A stretch of DNA of 64,000 nt from Cunninghamia lanceolata (taxonomy: Eukaryota > Streptophyta > Pinopsida > Cupressales > Cupressaceae): the NCBI GenBank assembly GCA_027924645.1, contig BSBN01000829.1, positions 3,100,001 through 3,164,000 on the forward strand, written 5' to 3'. Under the pieces are notes generated by a model. The model was not told the origin of the DNA. It worked only from the letters and a program-made list of their open reading frames with translations, and ran no database searches. Below, piece by piece: positions 22,760 through 34,790 of the stretch. How positions within the stretch are numbered: the first letter of the stretch is position 1; every line of letters starts with the position of its first letter. Made by a program: the position numbers and the translations under genes.

Positions 22760-24570
22760 ATGTCATTCCTTCATGGAAATATGTCATATCATCCAGCATA
22801 TCATGAAAATACTACCATTCCTCCATCTTATTAGCCATATCAGATCAGCCATACTACTGATTTCATTCCTGATTCCTTTGATTTGCAAAGAAATCAGCAT
22901 GCTAAACATGTTTACCTCCCACCCACCCCTCCTCATCCTTCATATCAACATTTACATATCCAAAATCAATTCCAAGAAGTTTGAGATATGAAGTATAGCA
23001 TGAGTGACATTATCGGGACATTGTTAGAAGTCACAAAGAACCTAGAAGAGTTCAGGAGGCAATAAGAGTATCAGCAGCAATAGGAGGAGATGGATTATCA
23101 GGCTTATCTTCATGAGTAGGAATTGGAGACACAAAGGATACAATTCCAAGAAGATCTTGCAAGATAGATTGCAGCCAAAGAGGCACAGATGAAGTATTTG
23201 CTTGCACAAATACAAAAGCAGAAAATTCTGGATCAACATTCTCAAAATGAGGTTAGTAGGAATCAAGTTTCAAGTTTCAAGAATTCTGATTGTAATCAGG
23301 AACCTATTCATATTTAGAATCAGTCTATTAGTTCTCAGTATCTATCATATCAAGTACCTGAATCAAATCATCAAGCTTATAAGCAACCATGGCAGTCTTC
23401 CTGTATCGAATGTTTTGATTGTAGAGTACCAAATCTTATCAAAGATAACTCTTCCATACCAATCCAAGATCAGGAAAGGGAAGAAGCATCATTAAAACTT
23501 GAACCAATCATAATTCTAGGTTTCAATCAAGAAAAATTAGATATGGTGCATGATGTTTCTACTATTTTTTTATGTATTTCCAGATGAAAATAGGCATAAA
23601 TCAAACCAGGATGATGTTGTTTCAGATTTGGTTCTCAATCCTCTAGATTTTGATTCATTTGAGAGATTCTCTAATGTTGTTTAGAAGACAAATAAAAATA
23701 GGATACAAGGATTTGAAGGATAGAATCCTCAATTGCCAAAATAGATTGCCCAAGTTGCAGATGAAAATAAACTAGACAAAGAAGAAGATGTAGTTTCTTT
23801 GTTTGCTCAACTGCCCTCTTTCATTGACCAAGATGAAGACATCATAAAAGTACCAGCTGATTTAAGATAGCCAGTTGATATTGTAGAATATGAGGTACTG
23901 TTGATCTTTAATGAAGTTGATGTTTTAGTTCAGCTAGAAGAGCAAAAAGATAGTCACATTTTAGATACCAACAACATTGTCTTATATGTGCATGAGATTA
24001 ACCAACCGAGCTCTAAAACTAAATCAGATAATATTCTCTAGTAGAATAATACATCTGATCTATTTTCAAAACAACTAAGTAGATCAATCGAATAAATTCA
24101 ATCTTTTGAAGATAATTTTATTTCTGATTGTCAAGATCCCGACTGTTCAGCCTGTAGAGAGCTTGCCAATCTACTAGATTCTTGTAACGATCAAGACATC
24201 ATGTCAGGAATGGATGAGCATATAACTCTAGTACAGGATTTTCAGTCATATGAAACCTTGTTTTCAGGTATTATTGAGGTTTTTTGTTCTAACATAGATG
24301 ATAGTTTAATATCATGTGAATCAATAGTTTCTGATCATCAGGATTAGGCCAAAGAGTACAGATCATATGAGCTAACTGTTACAGATCAGATTGAAAGTAC
24401 AAGTGATCATATGACAGCAGATCCAAATCTAGACATTAGAATCAACAACCAAGAATACATTATTATGAGAGGATGCCCAATCAGGGATATGGTTTCCAGA
24501 GAAATGAAGAAGCAAGTACACAATGCTGATGTATCAACCAAGCAGTTTTCGAGCTCACAACAACAAAATT
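22760..24570 (+). pseudogene. Gag-like coiled-coil ORF, non-autonomous family copy 1 (broken)
   Basis: The ATG at 22760 opens a His/Tyr/Pro-rich N-terminus, then a Gln/Glu-rich coiled coil (LLEVTKNLEEF..., EMDYQAYLHE, RIQFQEDLAR, KYLLAQIQKQKILDQHSQ) up to about 23260. Later readable pieces are VPNLIKDNSSIPIQDQEREEA near 23430, acidic segments near 23760-23900 and EYIIMRGCPIRDMVSREMKKQ near 24455-24515. Stops interrupt it throughout, several in the same place in copy 2, for example TAG before GAGGAGATGG. I recognise no protein family. Position right after the primer-binding site and the coiled-coil character suggest a Gag-like structural protein. Confidence 0.5.
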
Positions 24571-25048
24571 AGATCATCTTTTTACCCCATGATAGAAGTT
24601 TGCATGATCAGATTCAGTTGGTGAGTGAATTTTTTTACATTTTTTATGAAGCATTGCAGCAATTTATTCAGTACTTTCTTGTACTTCATCAAAATTCAGC
24701 TACTCATAAGCATGTGAATCAGTGTTCCCTGTTGAGGAAGGTAAGTTATTTCAACCAAACAGTTAATGGATTTTTTTTACCAACACCTTTGGCTAGTTAG
24801 AGTTGGATAGGTAGACTTTTAGTTCAATATTTCATTTCCAAGAAGTGCTTTTGCACATGTTGCTGATTTTGTTTTAGGCAAATCAATTTTTAGTTTCAAT
24901 TTTCAGTTAGTTGCTGCTGTTTTCAGTTAGTGTGAGTTGCAAAATTTCTCTAAATTTAGGGCAGAAATGACTCTATGCCCAATGAAAAGGCTAGGCTACT
25001 TGTTCAAAACTATTTAGTAGGCAAACACCCCTGAGAGGTCGCTAGAAA
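24571..25048 (+). other. 3' non-coding end of non-autonomous internal 1
   Basis: No gene is visible. It ends with the conserved block GACTCTATGCCCAATG (24969-24984), then TAGTAGGCAAACA and GCTAGAAA before the LTR. This is the counterpart of 15085-15163 in the Tat-like element. Confidence 0.55.
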
Positions 25049-27552
25049 TGTTACTAATTTTTTATTCACACTTAAAATTAGTTGGACCTAAGAGTAATTG
25101 TTCAGAAGTGATAAAAGAAAACTTTGAGTTATGCACTCATTGAATGGTCAATGCCTTGACAGAGTAGAGAAGAATATCCAGTTGTCAAGATAACCCATCA
25201 GTCCAATAAGGACTGATAAGTTATCATGACAAGAGAATTGATTGTCCAAAAATAAAACATTCAAGGAGATACAGTTGTTCTACATAGTTTGATCTTTCAG
25301 GAGTTATAAGTTAAATTGATTATTCAGTTAATCATTTTTGAATAAAAGAAAGAAAGAAATTTTGTATTGCACTGTTATTTCATGTCATGTTTTGAACATA
25401 CATTCAAGTATCTGTTACTTTATCTCATGTATTGATTGAAAAAGGAAATACATATACATCATATGCATAAGAGAAATTAACTGATCATGTTTAAAAGAAG
25501 TGTTCAAATGTGTCCCACACAAGCCATGGGAGTAACTAGACTGAGCAATTGCAGACATGCAAGCTATGCATTTGTTTGATAAAAGGAAAAGAAATGAACA
25601 CATGATAAGGATAAGCATCCATCATTGCCTGATGATGGATATTATTGTTGTTGTCAGCCTTCAAATCTTTAGTCTTTAGTCTTCACTCTAAGCCATCATC
25701 AGTTGAACCTACACAGCCCTGTTAATGCTCTAGATGTTTAAAATTATCACATGCTTTTATTAAACAGAGACATCTACTTATCACATCATGCATTCATATC
25801 AGAAATCAGATCAGATATATGACACAAATCAAGAAGAAATCATGAAGAAGATCAATCAAAACTATCAGGTACTTTTTATGCTAACTTGTTTATTCACTGT
25901 GTAGGTATAGGACAAGTTCTGTTGCTGATTTGAAGACAAATAAACATGTGGATTAAATGTGATTCCCACAAGTGTTTCAGCCTAGTATGTTTCTTTTCAT
26001 TTTTTGAAAAGAGTATCAGAAAAGATAGGTTGCATCATTCTAAAGGTATATCATGCATCATCTAATCAATTTATAGAAAAGATATGTCATCATGACATTA
26101 TTATAGTTGATTGGAGCAAATCAGAGTAACATGATACATGTATTCAAAAATTCAAACCATCAAGATACAAGGAGGTAAAGATGAAATAGTTCAAGTGAAG
26201 TAGCACTCTATACCAGGTATTTCTCATATTGTTCTCATATTGTTAAAGGTGTTCAAAGTTTAACAGTTATATCACATTCAAGTTCTAACTGTGTCATAGA
26301 GACAGTCAAGCAAAATGCCACATGGAACAGCAGATGAGACAACCTCCAAGGCAAGACAATCATATGTACACTATGCCAACTTGACTATCATAAAGGAAAA
26401 CCTCACAAGAATATATGAGATAAGTGTAGCAGTCACATGCTAGAGGCAAAGATGCAAACACAAGATACATACAACATACTCTCTGAAGAGTATTCATCAA
26501 AGGATAACGACTGTCACTTAGTACCAAAGATCTTAAAAGAAGAACAAGCTAGGAGCAACTTACATATATGATCACTGACATGATAGTCAGATACAAAGTC
26601 AAAAGAAAGAGACTGCCATGTCTAGAGCAAAGAAAGAGTACAACAATAAGCACAGTGGAGTGACAGGGGTACCACAGTATAAAGATAACAAGGTGGTTTC
26701 CATGCACCTCATCATTGTATTTATCAAACAAACCTTATCTCATACACCTTGGAGTTATAGTGATGCCATGGTACATCCAATAAAATGCCATAAAGAAAGA
26801 TACATTGCAAGAAAAAAGACAAGTATAGTCACGTTCACCATGAACAGTCAAGACAAGATCAATAAAGTGGCTTATACAAGGAAGATACAGTCAGGGTATA
26901 TTACAGTTGCCATATCCTTCTACAGGAGTACATCAAATGATGAAGGAGAAACAATAGAAGAAGATGCTTAAGATTGTGATTGAAAATTCACAAGGTAAAT
27001 GACCCTCTTTCTTTTATTGCATTATTCTATCATGATAGAATCATATTAAACAGACAACCAAGCGGAAAAATGCATGACACATATGATACTATAACATCCA
27101 ATTGATGAGACAAACAGTGAGTATAGAAGAATATTTTATGCATGCTGAAGGTGTATTTAAAGAATGCCACAGACAACAAGGAGAAGAAAACATGATGTCT
27201 AGAGCACAGAAGGATCCAAACACATATGACAGTCAAGAGATGATGTCATAGTCACACATGACAAGTGATTACAGTTAGCAAAGCTGAAGAGATATATCAT
27301 AAGCAAATAAGCTAAAAAAGTAATTTATGCTACAGGAGAGCCTTGTAGAGGCATCAATGTATGATACAGATGGAGGTAAATGATGACTTGTTATCATACA
27401 GAATATTCAAAGACTTGTTATCATACCCTAGAGCTACAGTGGAGGACAGAAAAGATAAAGTGTATCATCATCTATGACAATCACAAGGAGTAGGAGGTGA
27501 AGGTGATGTGTAAAGCAAAGAAAAGCTCCATTTATTAATACTTCAACCCTTA

Positions 27553-27894
27553 ATGCTTTTTGTCTACAGGAAAGGTACAGTCAAGGGGTGCTATATAGGA
27601 AAGATTGCTGATGTTAAAATGTATACCCATTTGACAGAAAATCAAACCCTAGTGCTAATTTTTGCACCCACAGTCAAGAAGACTCAGATAAAAGAGAAAT
27701 ACAGTCATAGCCATGCCAGAAGAACAAGATTTCTCATGATAGAAGGTATACCCATCTGCAAATTAAAAAAAAGATCTTTCCAAAGAAATATCAAACACTT
27801 GTTTCTTACAAGTAAAAGAAAGAACAATGAATACCACAGGAGAGTGGCCATGTCAGATAGAAGCCTTAAAAGTACAAAAAGAGCAAACCCTTGA
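27553..27894 (+). other. 113-codon open frame in LTR copy 2
   Basis: Counterpart of 19550-19891, also open for its whole length. It differs by about a dozen residues, including KIADVKMYTH for KIAHAKMYIH. No function is assigned. Confidence 0.25.
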
Positions 27895-28919
27895 CAGGAA
27901 ATTTCAAACCCTTGTTCTTTCTTCACCTTTAGTACAAGAGAAAGAAATAATAGTGAAGATAATGGTCGTGGTAGTGTGAAGGAGTTTTTATGCAAGGAAG
28001 GTTGAAACCCTAGTTTCAAAACTTACAAACCCTCATCAGCCTACACAGTTTAGTGCCTGTATACAGATGGAGCATGGCCATGACAAGGTTGAGGCCTTGA
28101 AAATGTAAGAAGATAGCAAACCCTCATCTCAAGATGTCAAACCCTCAGGTTTTCTACACCTACAGCCAAGTCAAATCTAAAAAGAGACATATACAGTCAT
28201 GGCTGACATTGATATGACATTCTTTGCTAAAAATGCAATACCCATGACCATATACAACCTTTGTCATTTTTAAAACTGTAAAAAGATACAAATTAAGGTA
28301 TAGAGGATGAAAAATGACAAGTGCTTACTTCATTTTGCCGACAGGAAGAGAGATCTATCCATGGCCTGACAGTGGCATCAAGTTTTCAAGAACAGATGAA
28401 GAGTTGCAAAAAGAAGATGTAGAAACAAGAAGGAGGGTATTAAAGAATGCACAGCATATGGACATAACCATGAATGAAGAAGGAGGCTGTAGCCATGAAA
28501 TAAATAAAGCTATAGATCAAATAAAATGCCTCATATGAAACTCAAGCAACTGTTACCTTCTTCCGTATGATGCAGAGTTCCAAAGTTTCAACCAAGAAAA
28601 GCCATTGAGAGGAGTGAAAAAACCAGAGATATGCTTCAAACCTTCAAACCCTAAAGCTGTCAAATTAAAGTTACAGAGCAAGTGAAGAGTATGCTAAATG
28701 AAGAATGAGAAACTTTTAGGGTTGTCACTTTGTTTTGTTTGAAGGATCCTTTTTCTCAAGTGTGATTTTTGACTTCACAAAAAACAAATAATTACCTTAT
28801 CCAAGAAGTGCCCATGGTCAAGACTTTGGTTTTGAAAGATCCTAACCATCATAGCATGGAGTGGGCGACAAGAATGATTAAGACTTGATTTTTATTAAGT
28901 CAAGATGGGTCATATAATG

Positions 28920-29117
28920 AGGAAGAAAGGCTTCATGCCTTATAAACTATTCAAAATTCCTTGGTGGTCAGGTAATGCATGGACAAAAATACACATGCTA
29001 ATCAAGTTCCTTGTCTTTTTGCAAAAACATCCAAAGGTAAGGATACTTCTTGATTATGTATGGTGGCTAACAAAGACAATAGGGTATGATTTTAAACATG
29101 GAATGCATGAAGACTGA
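28920..29117 (+). other. Conserved 66-codon open frame, LTR copy 2
   Basis: Counterpart of 20910-21110; only four bases differ from that copy. The changes include CCAAGAG to ACAATAG, giving LTKTIGYDF for LTKPRGYDF. Confidence 0.35.
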
Positions 29118-29457
29118 GCATGGAGTTTCCTAAGGTAAACAATTATGCATGGTGGTAGTATAATGGTGCAAGTATGATGGTGCAGTGATGGAGTCATGGA
29201 GTTTTTGATTTTTTCTTTCTTGACTTTAAGTTGCATGTGGATATATAAGGTAGCTTAAAATATAATGATATGTATATGCACTAAGGCATCCGAGGGAGTC
29301 ATAAGGATGTTTATGCATATTGTTTTTGTGCATGGGGTGTCATGATACATGGAGGTATAAGGGTTTTTCTTTTTCTTCTAAGTCCTATTTGTGCTCATAT
29401 CATGCAAAATAGGCAAGTGTAATTGGAGTGATAAGGAGTGATGTTTTTTCTTCTAAG

Positions 29458-29473
29458 CATGCACAATTTTACA
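29458..29473. repeat. Target-site duplication of the SINE, left copy
   Basis: CATGCACAATTTTACA, 16 bp, is repeated perfectly at 29769-29784. A perfect 16-bp direct repeat flanking a promoter-bearing unit is typical of LINE-type target-primed insertion. Confidence 0.85.
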
Positions 29474-29768
29474 TAATAATTTTTCTTTTTTAAAGATAAT
29501 GCGCCTATTAAACTTTTTAACATGACCGGTGACACTGGCGCTACATGCCCTTCGGCTCCACACTAACGCTTTTACCCGAAGCGATGAACCGGTGAGGCCA
29601 CAACATGGGGGACCTCATCCCCAAGAAGGAACACTTCAAACCCGCGAGCTCATTGGCCCAGTGAAGGCGTAAAGCCTGCGAGCTCGTTGGCCCAGCAGGG
29701 GTTTGAACTCTGGTGGCTGCCACAACAACTAAGAGACTTAACCACTGAACCATGCCCTTAACGACCAT
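29474..29768 (-). mobile_element. tRNA-derived SINE, 295 bp
   Basis: On the minus strand the element begins near 29768. It has an RNA polymerase III A box TGGTTCAGTGGTT (complement of 29740-29752) and a B box GAGTTCAAACC (complement of 29700-29710), spaced as in a tRNA. It ends in an A-rich tail (complement of the T-rich 29474-29492). Two short internal repeats (GCGAGCTCATTGGCCCAG and GCGAGCTCGTTGGCCCAG on the plus strand, near 29653 and 29679) lie between. It is flanked by the 16-bp duplication. SINEs encode no protein and borrow LINE reverse transcriptase. The family name is not known to me. It is richer in GC than its host LTR. Confidence 0.88.
29740..29752 (-). promoter_or_regulatory. Pol III A box of the SINE
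   Basis: TGGTTCAGTGGTT on the minus strand matches the tRNA A-box pattern (TRGCNNARYGG). The matching B box is at 29700-29710. Confidence 0.8.
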
Positions 29769-29784
29769 CATGCACAATTTTACA
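29769..29784. repeat. Target-site duplication of the SINE, right copy
   Basis: Perfect copy of 29458-29473. Confidence 0.85.
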
Positions 29785-29791
29785 AAGTAAT

Positions 29792-30143
29792 TGTTGCAAG
29801 GTGTGGCCCTTGGTCTCCTTGTTCAGTGCTGCACTGTGGTGGTTTGCGACAAGGGCTTACATGCCTACCGTGCTTGTTAAGTCAAGTGGTTGTATTAGGC
29901 ATTAATAGGTCAATCTTTTGGTGCAACGGCAACTAACAATTTGCATCAGAGTTGAGGTCATGGGTTCAAACCCCGCACTTGTGCTGGGGAGGAGATTGTT
30001 ATAAGGTGTGGCCCTTGGTCTCCTTGTTCAGTGCTGCTCTGTAGTGGTTTACAACAAGGGCTTAACCGCCTCCCGTGCTTGTTAAGTCAAGTGGTTGTAT
30101 CAGGCATTAATAGGTCGATCTTTTGGTGCAACGACAACTACCA
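29792..30143 (+). mobile_element. TRIM (miniature LTR retrotransposon), 352 bp
   Basis: Two direct repeats of exactly 147 bp, 29792-29938 and 29997-30143, both start TGTT and end CA (TGTTGCAAGG...CAACTAACA and TGTTATAAGG...CAACTACCA). Between them is a 58-bp internal. It opens with TTGCATCAGAGTT, a degraded initiator-Met primer-binding site, and closes with the polypurine tract GGGGAGGAGAT (29986-29996). The flanks GTAAT (29787-29791) and ATAAT (30144-30148) are a 5-bp target duplication with one mismatch. It has no coding capacity, so it must be mobilised by another element. The size is near the smallest known for TRIM or SMART elements. Confidence 0.85.
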
Positions 30144-31274
30144 ATAATTAATGGTAAATAAATAATAAAGTAATATTTTCCAAATTACTTTATTATTTTT
30201 CTCAAGTTGTAAAATTGAAATTAGAACAAATTGTAACCAATAATGAAGTAATTATTCTATTACTTTATTATTTACTCACAATCAATTTTGCTCATGCAAA
30301 ATCATGCAAATTGATTAGTTGAGTTAACTAGGCCACCTAGGAGGTATTGCATGATTTTTTTGGAGTATTTTTAGGATTCTTGGTCAAACTTTTTGGTCAA
30401 GCATATGGAGAGGCCCAAATTGAAGCTATTTTTGCTTAATTTGTGGTAGTTTTAGGCTCTAATTTTGAGGATTTTGGTGGTTGCTCGGGAATGATTATTT
30501 TTAGAGGCAGTTATTTGCAAGTCCATATTTTTGCATACCTCTTGGAGAGAGCAAACCTATATATTGTAAAGCAAAAGTTTGTTTTTGCTAGTTCTTGATT
30601 CTCATTCTGATTTAGATAGATTGGAGAATTCTTGTAGCTCATATTTTACAGCTTTATTAAGAGATCAACAGGTTATAGGTTATACTTTTGTCTTCTTTCT
30701 AGAACTTTCCTTTGTTTTCTTTGAGATCAATTTAATTACCTTTCCTTTTAGTGCTATTAGTGAAGTGATTTTGATGAAGTTTTGTTGCATTTATCATTAA
30801 ACCTTTAAAACTAGTGTCTCACTTCCTTGTTCACAGCATTAAAGCATATATTCATCATAGGTCTTAGGTTGTGTTAACCAGAAATAGTAATTTTGCGTTG
30901 TGAAAAAATCTTTTCCTTCATAGAAGCCCTATTTTCAAACCTTCCTTAGAATCACTTTTGTGATATTTATGCGAAGTCTGGATTGTGTAGAAGTTAGATT
31001 TCTAGGTAAACATTGTGGATCAAATTGCATTATTTTATCCAAATCAGGTGCATCACCATTTTACCTTTAGCATTCACTTAGTTTCTTTCTTCCCTTTTCC
31101 AAAATAGTAAAAAAACATACATCTCAATAGAACATTTAAAGGGAACCAGCCCATAATCTGGAGGTCTAATTTCATCATAGGGCACCCACAACCTGAAATT
31201 AGTCCCATGTTACACAGAATTGTAGTGCTTTACCAGCCTTGCATACGGGTGCAATTCCTAGTGATAAAAGTATT

Positions 31275-31292
31275 TGGCACACCCGGTGGGAC
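31275..31292 (+). other. Primer-binding site, non-autonomous internal 2
   Basis: TGGCACACCCGGTGGGAC; the better preserved of the two sites in this family. It matches the Tat-like site TGGCAGGCCCGGTGGGAC at 55397 except for two bases. Confidence 0.7.
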
Positions 31293-31464
31293 TTTGAACT
31301 AATTTTCAATTCAATAGGACTTATCATTGCTGTTGTTTTTGGTATGATTAGTAGTTAATTCATCCTTTTTAGAGGTTTATTTACAAATACTCAGTGACTC
31401 TATCTTTCTAGTTTGATAGATCAGACTTTTTGAATGAATAAACACGTCTTACCTTCATAGAAAT

Positions 31465-33240
31465 ATGTCATATCATCCAACATATCATGAAAATACTACA
31501 AATCCTCCATCTTATCAGCCATATTAGATCAGCCATACTACTGATTTCATTCCTAATTCCTTTGATTTGCAAAGAAATCAGCATGCTCAACATGTTTACC
31601 TCCCTCCCACCCCTACTCATCCTTCATGTCAGCATTTACATATCCAAAATCAATTCCAAGCAGTTCGAGATATGAAGTATAGCATGAGTGACATTAGCGA
31701 GACATTGTTAGAAGTCACAAAGAACCTAGAAGAGTTCAAGAGGCAACAAGAGTACGAGCAGCAGTAGGAGGAGATGGATTATCAGGCCTATCTTCATGAG
31801 CAAGAATTGGAGACACAAAGGATACAATTCCAAGAAGATCTTGCAAGACAAATTGTAGCCAAAGAGGCACATATGAAGTATATGCTTGCACAAATACAAA
31901 AGCATAAAATTCTGGATCAGCATTCTCAAAATGAGGTTAGTAGGAATAAAGTTTCAAGAATTTTGATTGTAATCAGAAACCTATTCATATTCAGGATTAG
32001 TCTATTAGTTCTCAGTAACTGTCATATCAAGTACCTGAATCAAATCATCAGGCTTATAAGAAACCATGGTAGCCTTCTTGTATCAAATGTCCTGATTATA
32101 GAGTACCAAATCTTATCAAAGATAACTCTTCCATACCAATCCTAGATCAGGAAAGGGAAGAAGCATCATTAAAACTAGAACCAATTAGGATTCCAAGTTT
32201 CAATCAAGAAAAATCAGATATGGTACAAGATGCTTCTGCTATTTTTTTTATATTCACAGATGAAAATAGGTATAAATCAAACTAGGATGATGCTATTTTA
32301 GATTTGCTTTTCAATCCTCTAGATTTTGATTCATTTGAGAGATTCTCTAATATTATTTACAAGACAAGTAAAAATAGGATACAAGGATTTGAAGGATAGA
32401 TTCTTCAATTGCCAAAATAGATTGCCCAAGTTGCAGATGAAAATAAACTAGACAAAGAAGATGTAGTTTCTTTGTTTGATCAACTACCCTATTTCATTGA
32501 CCAAGATGAAGACATCATACAAGTACCAACTGATTTAAGACAACCAATTGACATTTGAGAACACGAGGTACTACTGATCTTTAATGAAGTTGATGTTTCA
32601 GTTCATGTAGAAGAGCAAAAAGATAGTCACATTTTTGGATACCAACAACCTTGTTTTATATGTGCATGAGATTAACCAACCAGGATCTGAAACTAAATCA
32701 GATAATATTCTCTGGAAGAATAATACATCTAATCTATTTTCAGAATAGCTAAGTAGCTCAATCAAAGAAATTCAATCTTTTCAAGATAATTCTATTTCTA
32801 ATTGTCAAGATCCTGACTGTTTAGCCTATAGGGAGCTTGCCAATCTACTAGCTTCTTGTAATGATCAAGACCTCATGTTAGGAAAGGATGAGCATAAAAT
32901 TCCAGTACAGGATTTTTAGTCATATGAAACCTTGTTTTCAGGTATTATTGAGGTTTTTTGTTCTAACATAGATGATAGTTTAATATCATGTGAATTAGTA
33001 TCGGGCCAAAGAGTACAGATCATATGAGCTAACTGTTACAGATCATATTGAAAGTACAAGTGATCATATGACAACAAATCCAAATCTAGACATCAAAATC
33101 AACAGCCAAGAGTATATTATTATGAGAGGATGCCCGATCAGGGATATGGTTTCTAGAGAAATGAAGAAGCAAGTACAGAATGCTGTTGTATCAACCAAGC
33201 AGTTTTTGGGCTCACAACAACAAAATTAGATCATCTTTTT
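31465..33240 (+). pseudogene. Gag-like coiled-coil ORF, non-autonomous family copy 2 (broken)
   Basis: The start used in copy 1 is lost (ATG to ACG at 31444-31446); the next in-frame ATG is 31465. The N-terminal half is better preserved here: NQHAQHVYLPPTPTHPS, MSDISETLLEVTKNLEEFKRQQEYEQQ, then a TAG at 31768-31770 shared with copy 1, then EMDYQAYLHEQELETQRIQF and ARQIVAKEAHMKYMLAQIQK up to about 31930. A frameshift follows near 31950. Further shared stops include those in the ATAGATTGCCC context near 32420. The C-terminal piece QEYIIMRGCPIRDMVSREM is near 33110-33170. Same reading as copy 1: an unidentified Gag-like protein with no catalytic domain. Confidence 0.5.
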
Positions 33241-33699
33241 ACCCCATGATAGAAGTTTGCATGATCAGATTCAGTTGGTGAGTGAATTTTTCTACATTTT
33301 TTATGAAGCATTGCAGCAATTTATTCAGTACTTTCTTGTACTTCATCAAAATTTAGCTGCTCATAAGCATGTGAATTAGTGTTCCCTATTGAGGAAGGAA
33401 AGTTATTTCAACCAAATAGTTAATGGATTTATTCAACCAACACCTTTGGCTGGTTAGAGTAGGGTAGGTAGATTTTCAGTTCAGTATTTCATTTCCAAGA
33501 AGTGCTTTTGCACATGTTGCTGATTTTGTTTTAGGCAAATCAATTTTTAGTTTCAGTTTTTAGTTAGTTGTTGCTACTATTTTTAGTTAGTGTGAGTTAC
33601 AGAATTTCTCTAAATTCAGGGCAGAAATGACTTTATGCCCAATGAAAAGGCTAGGCTACTAGTTCAAAACTGTGTAGCAGGCAAACACCCCTGAGAGGT
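33241..33699 (+). other. 3' non-coding end of non-autonomous internal 2
   Basis: This is the counterpart of 24571-25048, with the conserved block at 33629-33699. It is cut by the Sirevirus insertion; its last nine bases before the LTR are at 40774-40782. Confidence 0.55.
33695..33699. repeat. Target-site duplication GAGGT, left copy
   Basis: GAGGT here and at 40769-40773 flanks the Sirevirus exactly. Removing the element and one copy restores the ACCCCTGAGAGGT...CTAGAAA-like sequence seen uninterrupted at 25027-25048. Confidence 0.9.
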
Positions 33700-34790
33700 T
33701 GTTGATAACTGAGAGGGGGGGGTGAATCAGTTATCCTAATTGTTTCCTTTATTGAACTTTCCTTTTAATTGATGCAGCATAAAATCAAACATAAAACATT
33801 AACCATAAAACAAGAAACACATGACACAGTATTTTTGACGTGGAAACCCTGTTAAGGGAGAAAACCACGGGGTGATTAACCCAAAATTATTCTCTGTTAG
33901 AAGAATAGGAAATTACAAAGATGGCACTTGCCAATTAGGGCTCACTGCCCGAGCACACTGCTCACAAGAGGCCCACTGCCTACAAGAAGACACACTGTCT
34001 ACAAAGTGATGAGAATCACAGTCTTGAACTGATTGGAAGCATCTGCATATGCTGGAGTTCAGTTCCGGTTAGGCTCAGTACACTGATCTGCTGCACTTCA
34101 TCTTTCCTCTGTTCTTTATTCTGCTATCTTTCACATACCGGATCCTTTTTGCTACCTCTGCTCTTTATCTGGACTTATTCGCATATCTCTCCACAACAAC
34201 TGCGCCTTCACAACTAAATCCATCCTCTATATATATCCGCACAATTAATTTCATCACCTTTCTAGTCGGCATCCGGAACAGTCTAGTTTCTTATAAACTT
34301 TCATTCTGTCGGCTGAATCCTTCCTCACCAAGCAATGTGGATCAAGCATATACTTGTAGATATCATTAATCATGTCGGCCAAACATGATTCATGCCTTCA
34401 CAACCTCTGTCATCAATAGTAACCCATCCGGAAAGCAGTCTAATACTCTGCCAGTCAGTTCTTCCTCTGTTTTCACTGTCTCTCAGGAATCCGGTACTCA
34501 ACCATTCATATCTTTTTCCTTGTCCATCACCGGAGGCTAAATCCTTGGAATATACCACTCAAGGTAGTCCTCTTGACTTCCCCAAATCCGCACTGCACCA
34601 AGACACTTCCTCTGAGAGGTCCGGACCAATCTGTCGGACCTTGCCACATGCTCTGTTCTTCTTCACCGGACCACAACATTCTTTATTCTGACTTCCGGTA
34701 GAGACATATCATGTCTTGCGGATATGTGGGATGACCTTTGTTGCCATCAATGACAACAACCATGAATCCATATAGTGTCTCTTGCCAACA
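33700..34790 (-). repeat. 3' LTR of the pol-less Sirevirus
   Basis: On the minus strand it starts TGTTGGCAAGAGACAC and ends CTCAGTTATCAACA. It differs from 39678-40768 at five sites (four transitions and one transversion). CCGG-containing motifs recur through it. Open frames on both strands (34370-34558, 34392-34691) are just LTR sequence and recur identically in the other LTR. Confidence 0.92.

Larger units (their letters stand above)
25049..31269 (+). repeat. Non-autonomous family LTR copy 2 (6221 bp with two insertions)
   Basis: It starts TGTTACTAATTTTTT and ends GATAAAA, 5 bp before the primer-binding site at 31275. It matches the LTR at 17066 throughout. It is longer only because of a SINE (29474-29768 plus 16-bp duplication) and a TRIM (29792-30143). 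The acceptor-like motif has CTAAC at 25881-25885 and AG at 25903-25904. Confidence 0.8.

Noticed and set aside
26618..26971. 117-codon plus frame, 121 codons at 42362
   Set aside because: The third LTR copy (from about 18610) is broken in this frame and differences look neutral; treated as non-coding LTR.
34392..34691. 99-codon frame identical to one at 40370
   Set aside because: Both lie in the near-identical Sirevirus LTRs, antisense to the element; identity reflects the recent insertion, not selection.
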